A DNA stretch of 64,000 nucleotides from Acidithiobacillus ferrianus (GTDB lineage: Bacteria > Pseudomonadota > Gammaproteobacteria > Acidithiobacillales > Acidithiobacillaceae), in contig NZ_WNJL01000037.1 of NCBI RefSeq assembly GCF_010378095.1, positions 1-64,000 on the forward strand. Reading direction: 5' to 3'. The notes beneath the pieces were generated by a model. The model searched no databases, had not been told where the DNA came from, and was given only the letters and a program-made list of their open reading frames with translations. The position numbers and the translations under genes are program-made. How positions within the stretch are numbered: position 1 is the first letter of the stretch; each line of letters starts with the position of its first letter. Shown one piece after another: positions 17,407 through 25,966 of this stretch.

Positions 17407-18774
17407 ATGAACGAAAGTCATAACAGCGATAAAAGAATCTCCAAAGAGGAGTCCTGGGGATATGATCGAAGCACGCTGGATTATATCCAGCGTGCAGCGG
17501 CGCATGGTCTCTATGAGATCCGCGGACTGGGTGCTAAACGTAAGGTACCCCACTTTGATGACCTGGTTTTTCTTGGAGCATCCATGTCCCGTTACCCCTT
17601 GGAGGGATATCGAGAAAAGTGTGCAACAAAAACCATTCTAGGTACTCGGTTTGCCTCCAGGCCTGTGGAATTGGAAATACCAATCACCGTGGCCGGAATG
17701 AGCTTTGGTGCACTCTCCGCGAATGTGAAGGAAGCATTGGGCCGGGCGGCAACCGAAGTGGGCACTTCGACCACCACGGGAGATGGTGGCATGACATCGG
17801 AAGAGCGAAACTCATCAAAAGTCTTGGTCTATCAATGCCTGCCTTCGCGCTATGGTTTCAACCCGGATGATTTACGTAGGGCAGATGCTATTGAGGTCGT
17901 TATCGGACAGGGTGCCAAACCGGGGGGCGGCGGTATGCTCCTAGGGCAAAAGGTGAACCCGCGTGTCGCACAAATGAGAACATTGCCGGCGGGTGTCGAC
18001 CAGCGTTCCGCCTCGCGGCATCCTGACTGGACCGGACCCGATGACCTGATCATAAAAATTCACGAATTACGAGAAATCACGGATTGGGAGAAGCCGATTT
18101 ATGTCAAAGTCGGGGCCACACGCACGTTTCATGACGTAAAGCTTGCCATACACGCGGGTGCGGATGTGATTGTGGTGGATGGCATGCAGGGGGGTACCGC
18201 CGCAACTCAAACCTGCTTTATCGAGCACGTAGGTATACCAACCCTTGCTGCTCTACGGCAAGCAGTAGATGCCCTCGAAGACATGAATATGAAAGGAACC
18301 GTGCAATTGATCATCTCTGGGGGAATCAGAACGGGGGCGGATGTCGCGAAGGCCTTGGCGATGGGTGCAGACGCAGTATCAATTGGTCAAGGCGTGCTTA
18401 TGGCATTGGGCTGCAATAGTGAGAGTTGGATAGATTCGGGCGGGCAGCATATTTCTGCGGCGCAGGATTATTTGAAGATCGGAACAGAAGCTGGTTACTG
18501 CCATCATTGTCATACCGGCCAGTGTCCCGTGGGCATCGCCACTCAGGATGAGCTTCTCGAACAGAGACTCCGCCCGAAGATAGGGGCGAAACGTCTAAAG
18601 AACTACCTAAATACCCTGAACATGGAACTTACGACTATTGCCAGGGCATGCGGAAAGAACAATGTCCATCACCTCGAAAGGGAGGATTTGGTGGCGCTAA
18701 CCATAGAAGCGGCGGCAATGGCCAATATTCCTTTGGCGGGAACCGAATGGATACCTGGAAACGGAATGAAATAA
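17407..18774 (+). CDS. mgsC: N-methylglutamate synthase subunit C (FMN-binding glutamate synthase domain)
   Basis: The 455-residue protein is the FMN/4Fe catalytic subunit (GltB central-domain family). Motifs: PITVAGMSFGALSANVKEAL, GQGAKPGGGGMLLGQKV, DVIVVDGMQGGTAATQ, SGGIRTGADVAKALAMGADAV split over two blocks, and the Cys cluster CHHCHTGQCPVGIAT for the Fe-S centre. It performs reductive coupling of methylamine to 2-oxoglutarate giving N-methylglutamate. I chose ATG 17407 after GAGGGATACATC, not the ATG at 17377 inside mgsB. A decayed second copy of the 3' half of this gene is at 34293-34983. Confidence 0.86.
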   Translation: MNESHNSDKRISKEESWGYDRSTLDYIQRAAAHGLYEIRGLGAKRKVPHFDDLVFLGASMSRYPLEGYREKCATKTILGTRFASRPVELEIPITVAGMSFGALSANVKEALGRAATEVGTSTTTGDGGMTSEERNSSKVLVYQCLPSRYGFNPDDLRRADAIEVVIGQGAKPGGGGMLLGQKVNPRVAQMRTLPAGVDQRSASRHPDWTGPDDLIIKIHELREITDWEKPIYVKVGATRTFHDVKLAIHAGADVIVVDGMQGGTAATQTCFIEHVGIPTLAALRQAVDALEDMNMKGTVQLIISGGIRTGADVAKALAMGADAVSIGQGVLMALGCNSESWIDSGGQHISAAQDYLKIGTEAGYCHHCHTGQCPVGIATQDELLEQRLRPKIGAKRLKNYLNTLNMELTTIARACGKNNVHHLEREDLVALTIEAAAMANIPLAGTEWIPGNGMK

Positions 18775-18830
18775 GAACATGGTGAACGATTACTATCCCG
18801 TTTCTTGGAAATTAGCAAAGGAAGCATGAA

Positions 18831-19694
18831 ATGTCTGCCAGAATGCTTGACGGGCGCGCTCTTTCGAAAGAAATTCGCGCAGGTCTATTTGAAAGATCAC
18901 TGCGCATAAGGAATAAAGGTGTTGTACCTGGTTTGGCCGTTATCTTAGTCGGAAATGACCCCGCGTCAAAAGTATATGTCAGAAACAAATCGAAAGCCTG
19001 CGATGAGTGCGGAGTCATGTCAAAAATTTTTTCTTTCCCAGGTACCGTATCGGAGTATGAGTTGATGGAGTTGATAGCGGAGCTGAATGTTTCCAATGAA
19101 ATAGATGGTATCCTGGTTCAGCTCCCGTTGCCTGGGCATGTAAACGTGCGAAATATCATAGGTTGTATTTCGGTAAATAAAGATGTGGATGGATTCCACT
19201 TGTATAATGTTGGGGGTTTGGTGGTGGGAGGTACGATATTCCCGCCATGTACTCCTTATGGCGTCCAACTATTGCTGGAAGCCGCAAAGATTGAAGTCGC
19301 ATCAAAAAATGTTGTTATTGTTGGCGCTAGTAACATAGTAGGAAAACCTATGGCATTGATGTTGCTTCAGAAAGGCGCCACTGTGAGCATATGCCACATA
19401 AAAACACGTGATTTGTCACTCTATACGAGGATGGCGGATATTCTCATTGTCGCTGCAGGAAAGCCCGGATTAATAACTGCTGATATGGTGAAGAATGATG
19501 TTGTCGTCATTGACGTGGGTATTAATAAGATGTCAGATGGATCAATAACAGGTGATGTGGATTTTGATAGTGTGAAACATATAGCTTCATGGATCACGCC
19601 AGTGCCTGGAGGAGTAGGGCCAATGACCGTGACAATGCTCATTGAAAATACGATAAGATCGGCCGAATTAAGAATGTCCATTAATCAATTGTGA
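18831..19694 (+). CDS. folD: FolD methylene-H4F dehydrogenase/cyclohydrolase
   Basis: FolD interconverts 5,10-methylene-H4F and 10-formyl-H4F. The 287-residue protein has KVYVRNKSKACDECGV (catalytic Lys), GILVQLPLPGH, NKDVDGFHLYNVGG, FPPCTPYGVQLLLEA and the nucleotide-binding VVIVGASNIVGKPMALMLL. Placed right after mgsC, it would oxidise the methylene-H4F produced by the N-methylglutamate dehydrogenase, and PurU at the other end would release formate. Its base composition is more AT-rich than the mgd/mgs genes. It may be an extra, pathway-dedicated copy; this cannot be tested within the window. Confidence 0.88.
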   Translation: MSARMLDGRALSKEIRAGLFERSLRIRNKGVVPGLAVILVGNDPASKVYVRNKSKACDECGVMSKIFSFPGTVSEYELMELIAELNVSNEIDGILVQLPLPGHVNVRNIIGCISVNKDVDGFHLYNVGGLVVGGTIFPPCTPYGVQLLLEAAKIEVASKNVVIVGASNIVGKPMALMLLQKGATVSICHIKTRDLSLYTRMADILIVAAGKPGLITADMVKNDVVVIDVGINKMSDGSITGDVDFDSVKHIASWITPVPGGVGPMTVTMLIENTIRSAELRMSINQL

Positions 19695-19709
19695 TTAAGA
19701 ATATTGAAA

Positions 19710-21449
19710 ATGGAAAATTCCAGCGCTAAAAAGTCTAGGCATGGCTATTGTGAAGACTTTTTCGTGCCGAGTGTTGAGAGCCCAGAGAGTTACTCCGTCT
19801 TGATTTCGAGCTTTACGGGTGATAAGGAGGTTAATGAAGACTACATCTGTTTCCATGTTGGAGAGTTGAAACAACGCAACACACATGGAAGCGTACTTAT
19901 AGTAGCTGATGGGCTTAGTGGTGGGAAAGGGGGGAGGATCGCCGCGGAGTTGTTCTCCAGGTGTTTTCTGGATGGTTATTTTTGTAGTAAAGAGAGCCTT
20001 CCTCCAGAAAAGAACGTGGGTCATCTATTTGATTCTATTAATAAGTGGCTGGTATCCGTGGCGAAAATGGATCAAACCATTGAAGGCATGTCAGCCTCCT
20101 TTTGTGTGGTCATTGTGCGCGCTTGGGAATGTTATATATTTCACGCCGGTGATGTCCGGTGTTATCTGTTGAATGGTGGTCAACTTCAACAGATAACTTC
20201 AGACCACGTGGTTTCGGCTCTATATGGTCAGTACATAACGAGAGCTATTGGCCTTGAGTCAGAATTTATTGGAGAAATGAGCAAGATTGCCATTTCAGAT
20301 AACGACAAGATTATTGTATGCTCCGATGGTCTGCATAGATTTGTTACACGCAACCAGATAAGGGAGTTTCTAGTAGGTACTCAATTCCTGGGATCGTCTA
20401 CAATTGACGAGTTGGTTGATTGTGCACGACTTCATGGTTCTAAGGATGATATTTCTATTGGGATTCTGCAATGTCTGAATATACCAAAAAAAAGTTATAT
20501 GTTTTACGAGAGTCAAATTGATCACCTGCCAATAGGAAAATGCCCACATCCTGGTGATTTGGTAGACGGGTTCACTATTCTTAACCTGATTCACGATGGA
20601 TATTATAATAAAATATTTCTCGTAGAACCTGCCGGTTCTCCTGGCAAAAATTATGTCATGAAATTTCCAAACCATAGAACGTTACGGAATAAAAGTATTT
20701 TAAATACAATTGCACGCGAAAAATGGGTTGCTTCTGTTGTGTCGAGCCCGTGGCTTGCTGAGGGGATAGAGAACTTTATCGCTTCACCGAGCCAGATTTA
20801 TTTGTTGGCGCCATACTATGACGGAATAACGCTAGGAAAAGCCGTTTGTGAAAACAGGCTTTCATTTGCTGAAAGTCTTTCGATTGCCAGGAAGTTGTCA
20901 TATGGGTTATATGAGTTACATCGCCATGGGATTATACACAGAGATATTAAGCCGGACAACATTATGATTGTAAATAATAATGTTGTTAGAATAATGGACT
21001 TCGGATTCGCTCGAATCCCCGGACAAATTGGCAGCGAGTTTGATGTTGATCTAGGAACTCCAGCTTATTCTGCACCTGAATTGGTGGCTGGCAACCTCGC
21101 GGATTCGAGATCTGATGTATATTCATTTGGGGTTACATTATATTATATGTTCTCTGGTGGTAAAAGTCCGTTTGGTATTGATGGATATAAGAGCCTGAAG
21201 CGATGTAATAATACCCCATATTGGCTGGATGAAATGGTGAAAAAAATGCTCTAACGAAACCCTGATGAGAGGTTTTCTGATACTTTGGAAGTTGCTTATG
21301 TGATCGATAAATATGTTGATTTACATCGTTATTCTATGGATGCCGAAACAAAATTTCCGCTTATTATGAAAATTAGCCAAGTAAATAGGTGGCGAATTGT
21401 TTCTTTTGTATTTTTTATGGCAATAATTTTTCTGTTATTTGAGAGGTGA
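19710..21449 (+). pseudogene. PP2C phosphatase-Ser/Thr kinase fusion with in-frame stop (copy 1)
   Basis: The N-terminal half is a PP2C phosphatase (NEDYICF, VADGLSGGKGGRIAAE, HAGDVRCYLL, CSDGLHRFV, HGSKDDISIGI). The C-terminal half is a Hanks-type kinase (GIIHRDIKPDNIMI, IMDFGFA, GTPAYSAPELV, DSRSDVYSFGVTLYYMFSGG). A TAA at 21252-21254 interrupts the frame just before the subdomain XI Arg. Beyond it, homology to the intact copy at 36910 continues in frame (NPDERFSDTLEV) to a tail helix and TGA at 21449. The stop removes the last kinase segment and the membrane anchor. It starts 15 bases after folD; ATG 19710 is preferred over the TTG at 19704. A shortened soluble product is possible. Confidence 0.8.
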
Positions 21450-21587
21450 CTACAAAATATATTAATACATTCACCGGCTGGCTGATGTTTTTGCCCTGGA
21501 AGCAAGGGCTTTTGTTCCCGTGGGTGGGCTCAATCAATCCATGTGTCACACATTCCGCAGCAGGGCGGGACGGGACAAACCAAATCT

Positions 21588-21820
21588 CCGGCCGCGCGCG
21601 ACCGATCCTTACACAAGCCAAGGCCAATACACGCCTCACGTTGCAAACGATGGCGGCGCTCTCCGACCACGGGCCGGTAGCCTCCTCGATACTGGGTGAT
21701 CGCGTGGACTATGTATCAGCGCTGATTGATGGAAGAGCCGTCCTTGAGACAGCTAGATCAGGGATTGCAGCACAAGAGGTAATGGACTTATGGGCCGGAC
21801 TAAAGGAGCGACTTAGCGAA
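21588..21820 (+). pseudogene. ParA-like partition ATPase C-terminal remnant
   Basis: The translated stretch from about GRARPILTQAKANTRLTLQT through GDRVDYVSALIDGRAVLET to AAQEVMDLWAGLKERL resembles the last third of plasmid-type ParA ATPases, where these helices follow the switch regions. No Walker A motif is present upstream; instead the kinase pseudogene ends 140 bases earlier. It is a truncated remnant of a plasmid or integrative-element partition gene. Confidence 0.55.
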
Positions 21821-21821
21821 A

Positions 21822-21992
21822 ATGCTAAAGGGCGAAATAGCACAAAAGGTGCCAGATGGTTTCCGCAGGAAGTTCAAGATACGGGCGGCAGAGGAGGGCA
21901 TCACTGGAGTTGAGCTGTTGCGCAGATGTAATGGATGCCTCCCCCTACACAGGACCGGCAGCGGGGAGTTTCTTGAGAGAGTCCTCGCTTGA
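21822..21992 (+). pseudogene. Small ribbon-helix-helix protein, tail altered by IS110-like insertion
   Basis: A 56-codon frame starts MLKGEIAQKVPDGFRRKFKI and continues RAAEEGITGVELLRR, which looks like a short ribbon-helix-helix DNA-binding protein of the kind encoded next to parA. After ELLRR the sequence becomes low in similarity, close to where the IS110-like element begins, so the C-terminus is probably replaced by IS sequence. The ATG has a fair upstream GGAGCG. Its place directly after the ParA remnant supports a parA-RHH partition pair. Confidence 0.45.
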
Positions 21993-22055
21993 ACCGGACG
22001 GCATCAAGGTGCCAAGGTGGAAATTTATCCACGAGAAGGACAAGGAGGACTCATC

Positions 22056-23071
22056 ATGCAGGTTACAACATATGGATTAGATTTGGCAAAATCAGTCATG
22101 CAGTTGCACTGGGTAAACATGGAGACCGGAGAGATTCATCGCAAACAGTTGAAGCGCCGAGCGCTTCTGGAGTTTTTCGCCAACCGCCAACCGGGTATCG
22201 TGGCGATGGAAGCGTGTGGTAGTGCCCATTATTGGGCTCGGGAATTGCGTAAACTGGGGCATGAGGTTCGCTTGATCGCCGCCCAGTTTGTGCGTCCCTT
22301 CGTGAAGACCAACAAGAACGATGCGGCGGATGCGGCAGCGATCTGGGAAGCCGTACAGCGGCCTGATATGCGCTTCGTGGCCGTCAAGAGCGAGGAACAG
22401 CAATCCATCCTGTCACTACACCGTATTCGGGAGCAACTGATCAAAATGCGTACGATGCAGGTGAACCAGATCCGGGGGCTACTCTATGAATTTGGTGCCG
22501 ATCTTCCGCAAGGTCGCCAGAGGGGACTGAAAGAAGTTCCTGATGCTTTGGCTGATCTGGAAAAATCCATATCGCCCATGCTGCTGGACACCGTTCACCA
22601 GCAATTAAAGCGCCTTGAAGGGATGGACAAGGATATTGCGGATATCGAAAAGCGTTTGATGCTGTGGAAGAAAGACCAGGTGGCGGTGACTCGATTGATG
22701 GCTATTCCCGGCGTGGGGCTTCTTACGGCCACCGCCATTATCGCCACCGTGGGAGAGATGAAGTCCTTTTGTTCAGGGCGCGAGTTTGCGGCCTTTCTGG
22801 GATTGGTTCCCCGCCAGAGTGGGACGGGTGGCAAGGTCCGGTTACTGGGCATCAGCAAGCGCGGAGATACCTATCTCCGAACGCTGCTCACCCACGGGGA
22901 GCGCGGGCAGTCGTGAATCGCCAGATCAAGAAACGGAATCCTTGGATCGACAAACTGCTCAGCCGACGGCTTTACAGTGTGGCTGTGGTGGCATTGGCCA
23001 ACAAGATGGCCAGAATGATTTGGGCACTACTGGTAAAAATACAGAATATGACGCCCATCACGCTGCGGTAA
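22056..23071 (+). pseudogene. IS110/IS1111-family transposase, one frameshift
   Basis: The N-terminal DEDD RuvC-like domain is clear: TTYGLDLAKSVMQLHWVN (first Asp), VAMEACGSAHYWARELRKLG (Glu) and TNKNDAADAAAIWEA (Asp pair). The C-terminal transposase_20 domain has MAIPGVGLLTATAIIATVG and GREFAAFLGLVPRQSGTGGK. After YLRTLLTHG an extra base near 22903 shifts the frame to an early stop; in the next frame ARAVVNRQIKKRNPWIDKLL continues normally to 23071. One base change would restore it. An ATG preceded by GGAGGA at 22056 is the likely start. Confidence 0.85.
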
Positions 23072-23640
23072 AAGCCGCTGCGTAGTACTGGATAACAAAA
23101 TTGTTGAACTTCAACAAAAGGAGTTGCGCAAGCTGATGCACGATTGATGGCAGAACAGGTCAGACCGCGGGAGAGAGAGCCTGGATCAGCCTAGTCCTTA
23201 AAGGACGATGTGGAGATGAGGACTCTTCCGGCGGATTTCATCAGGGTCAGCAGGAATAAACCTGCATTGAAGACCGGATATAAGGCAGCAACCAGACCTC
23301 AACATGCCAGAAGTCGAAAATCATCTTGCGAACATGGAAGCATCCATATAAGGCGTTTGCGAGCACTTAACGACAACCCGGCAATGTATGACGGCTTTGG
23401 TTTTGTAGAGGAGTAACTCCACCGATTGCTCAGGCAATCATGACGTGATGGCAAGACAGGTAAGACCGTGGTCGATTCAACCTGATAGCAGCCTTGCGCT
23501 TCGAGCGCGTCCGACTGATGAGGCATCGACCAGCGAATTCCATCAGGGACAGAGGTCAAGCCTCACGAAAAGTCCGAATGTATGGCTGCAATCTTTACCC
23601 TTCTTACCGTTATCAATTGAGTGCTTGGCAAACAGGGGCG
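23072..23640 (+). ncRNA. Candidate bridge-RNA region downstream of the transposase, with two related blocks
   Basis: This non-coding segment contains two diverged copies of a roughly 100-base block: 23146-23246 and 23447-23548. Each starts GATGGCA, shares an ACAGGT-AGACCG string and ends with CATCAGGG. In the IS1111 branch the RNA that guides recombination is encoded downstream of the transposase, so this is where it would be. Two related blocks could be the ends of two elements or a duplicated guide. Structure was not computed; the RNA call is inference. Confidence 0.35.
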
Positions 23641-24191
23641 ACCATGTAAGGCTGCTAGGATCTTCGCCAACCTGCATTTTGGTCTACAACAAGCGCAGCC
23701 GGCTGGCTGGAGAAGAAAGACGTGCTCAATACGAGGACGCTCAAGGAGTTGCGGTCCCTACTGGCGGCGGCCATGAGCAGCTAGACCGGGGCATGCGGGG
23801 GCCTGTTGCACCGTCTTATCACATCGGCGGCTCCGGTCGGCATTACACCCGGCGGGTCCAACCTTACTCCATTTCAGAGCGGCGACAACCACCCTGCCAC
23901 CGGGAGCCACTTGGTGCGCTACTGCACGAGAAAACAGCAGAGGCATTCGAGGACCGGGTGCAGAAATTACTCACGCCTGCACCATTACAGCAACATGTTT
24001 AGACTATGCGCCCCAAGACCGTGCGAGGGAACCGAAACAGCCAAATAGCCAAAACAGTTTCTTGCGGTATTTCAAAATGTTACCAGATGTTTGTCTTGCT
24101 GAAAAACTGGCATGAATCGTGCTTTTATGATGTTGTAAAAACATTGAAACCTTAATGTTTTCCTTAAGCAACTTCATACAGGAGCTGTAAC
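23641..24191. other. Intergenic, no supported gene
   Basis: Possible open frames here are short or have unusual composition. A short plus-strand stretch ending WLEKKDVLNTRTLKELRSL before a stop near 23783 could be the tail of a disrupted gene, but I cannot assign it. The last 100 bases are AT-rich and contain the ribosome-binding site AGGAG for the porin at 24192. Confidence 0.4.
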
Positions 24192-25358
24192 ATGCCAAAA
24201 CAACTTAAACCCGTTGTATTAGCAATTGGTCTGCTAACTGGATTCACCGGCATAACCCACGCGGATGGATTTTCCATTCCACCTCCCATTAAATTCAATG
24301 CCGGACCCCTTGGGGAGCTGGACGTGCAGGGTGTTCTGTCCGGGATGGGTTTCGCACAAACCAATCCTTCTGGATCCGGATTGAATGGGAAAAATTTTGG
24401 CACGGCTATTTCTAATGGGCTGATATCGGTCAGCAAACCTAGCGGACTAGTTCAGTTCTACCTGACGGCCGGCGCCTATAACTTCCCCAACTTAGGACAA
24501 CCATTCCATTCTGCGAGTACCGCTATACAGGACTTCACCGCTCTACCCTCTGCCTATCTCACAATCGCGCCCATGAGTGACTTCTCGATAAGCATCGGAC
24601 AACTACCCACATTGATAGGGTATACCGGCACATTCGATTATAATCGTATGAACATTGAAGGCGGGTTTCCCTGGACTATTCAACCCTCTTTTAGTCGGGG
24701 CGTACAAGCCAATTACTCATATGGTCCGATTTCCGCCTCGGTTTCATGGAATGACGGCTACTTTTCAAATAGATATAACGTGATTTCTGGACTACTCACT
24801 TATACTATCAATTCTGAGAATTCTGTTTCTTTATATGCAGCAGGGAATACCGGGCACACGGGCATTGTCAGTGATACATCATCGCTCGTATTCTCAAAGA
24901 ATGGATATGTCGACAGTTCACTCGTATATGACAACAGCGATATTTACGGGCTCTACTACACTTATAGCGGTTCAGACTTCACTATTACACCGGAGGTACA
25001 GTATATGTATACACCGGTTAATCAAGCATTCGGCACAACGCAAAGCTCCAGCGATATTAGCGCCATGATTCACGCGGATTACTACATCAACAAGAATTGG
25101 TCGATTGCGGCGGGTGTGGACTACGAAAAGTCTAGCAGCACAGGAGAAGGATCTACGGCTACCGGGGGCTACTTCGGTTATGGGCCAGGCTCCAGCGCCT
25201 TTGGACTCATGATCACTCCCACCTATGTGGATGACGGATACTTCATCCGCGATGAGCTATCTTATGTACGCCTGACCAATTTCAGCAGCGGATTCGGACA
25301 GAATGCAACCTCACCCGACCAGATCCGCGACATTGTCGAAACCGGATTCTGGTTCTAA
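24192..25358 (+). CDS. Outer-membrane beta-barrel porin (BBP2/OmpL-like)
   Basis: The 388-residue protein begins with a signal peptide (MPKQLKPVVLAIGLLTGFTG, cleavage near THADG) and continues as alternating hydrophobic-polar strands ending in the outer-membrane signature ETGFWF (terminal Phe). LDVQGVLSGMGFAQTN near the mature N-terminus and the FDYNRMNIEGGFPWTIQPSF segment are typical of the beta-barrel porin-2 family. It probably lets small solutes through the outer membrane. GGAG lies ten bases upstream of the ATG. It stands alone, flanked by IS debris and a hairpin, with no operon partner. The substrate is unknown; proximity to amine genes is only suggestive. Confidence 0.78.
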   Translation: MPKQLKPVVLAIGLLTGFTGITHADGFSIPPPIKFNAGPLGELDVQGVLSGMGFAQTNPSGSGLNGKNFGTAISNGLISVSKPSGLVQFYLTAGAYNFPNLGQPFHSASTAIQDFTALPSAYLTIAPMSDFSISIGQLPTLIGYTGTFDYNRMNIEGGFPWTIQPSFSRGVQANYSYGPISASVSWNDGYFSNRYNVISGLLTYTINSENSVSLYAAGNTGHTGIVSDTSSLVFSKNGYVDSSLVYDNSDIYGLYYTYSGSDFTITPEVQYMYTPVNQAFGTTQSSSDISAMIHADYYINKNWSIAAGVDYEKSSSTGEGSTATGGYFGYGPGSSAFGLMITPTYVDDGYFIRDELSYVRLTNFSSGFGQNATSPDQIRDIVETGFWF

Positions 25359-25380
25359 GCATTCGCGACAAAGCAACATA

Positions 25381-25402
25381 GGACTCCGTTTCTACGGAGT
25401 CC
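25381..25402 (+). terminator. Hairpin after porin gene
   Basis: GGACTCCG and CGGAGTCC form a perfect 8-bp stem with a 6-base loop, 22 bases after the porin stop. No good T tract follows, so it may be a weak terminator or an mRNA-stabilising hairpin. Confidence 0.5.
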
Positions 25403-25634
25403 ACCTACATCGCTAATGCAGATGATCAACAGCAACTAACGTCACACAATCCGATCCAGCCCCTCCTCCAGTCTTCAAAGTACTGATAGCTGCCAACGAT
25501 TGGCCGACAGTCCAACTATATAAGTTCTCGTCATCGGTCTGCATGGCAAATTCTGAGACTCGACAAATCATCTTATGACACTCCCAGATCAGTTACTGTC
25601 CCTGCAACTGACCAAGCAGGATGAGCTTGATTGA

Positions 25635-25781
25635 CCCCTGCCGACCTGCACGACTTGTGGCTTTGAATATGAAAAGAAGGATATGGCATGCTGTCCGGCA
25701 CATGACGTACCAATCTGTTCACTGTGTTGTTCGCTGGATAGTGAGTGTCACGATATGTGTAAAGATGTATGGGTAACTTGA
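25635..25781 (+). pseudogene. Cysteine-rich peptide remnant
   Basis: The frame encodes TCTTCGFEYEKKDMACCPAH then PICSLCCSLDSECHDMCK and a stop; an in-frame stop lies just upstream at 25632 and no start codon is available. The spaced Cys pairs suggest a metal- or Fe-S-binding tail of a larger protein. I recall similar C-terminal Cys motifs in some transporter-sensor fusion proteins, but this is not certain. The surrounding 600 bases (25359-25966) hold no other recognisable gene. Confidence 0.35.
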
Positions 25782-25966
25782 AGAATATTCCTGTCAAGTG
25801 TGCCCGTTTATACTTTATACTTTATGGTTTTGAGGGAATGAGGTTTTTATTCCTGCCATTGAGACAAGATTTATATCAGATATAAATATCAGGACTTCAT
25901 CGGACATATTGGATCCTCAAACACATAAATATGCTTTTGTTCTGAGTCTGCACTATAGAATTCAGT

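Larger units (their letters stand above)
21930..23640 (+). mobile_element. IS110/IS1111-like element
   Basis: A DEDD-type transposase gene (22056-23071) is followed by several hundred bases of non-coding sequence, the arrangement of the IS1111 branch of the IS110 family. The left boundary is put near where the ribbon-helix-helix gene loses similarity and the right near 23640; both are approximate because these elements often lack clear terminal repeats and target duplications. The element separates the partition remnants from the porin gene. Confidence 0.6.

Noticed and set aside
15802..18774. Reading mgsABC as a split glutamate synthase for ammonia assimilation
   Set aside because: The three-subunit split is shared with N-methylglutamate synthase and lies between gmaS and folD; ordinary GltBD has a fused large subunit and a separate NADPH subunit, which is absent.
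23445..24002. 185-codon open frame
   Set aside because: It runs through the IS110-like non-coding blocks and has no recognisable domain; the reading frame appears incidental.
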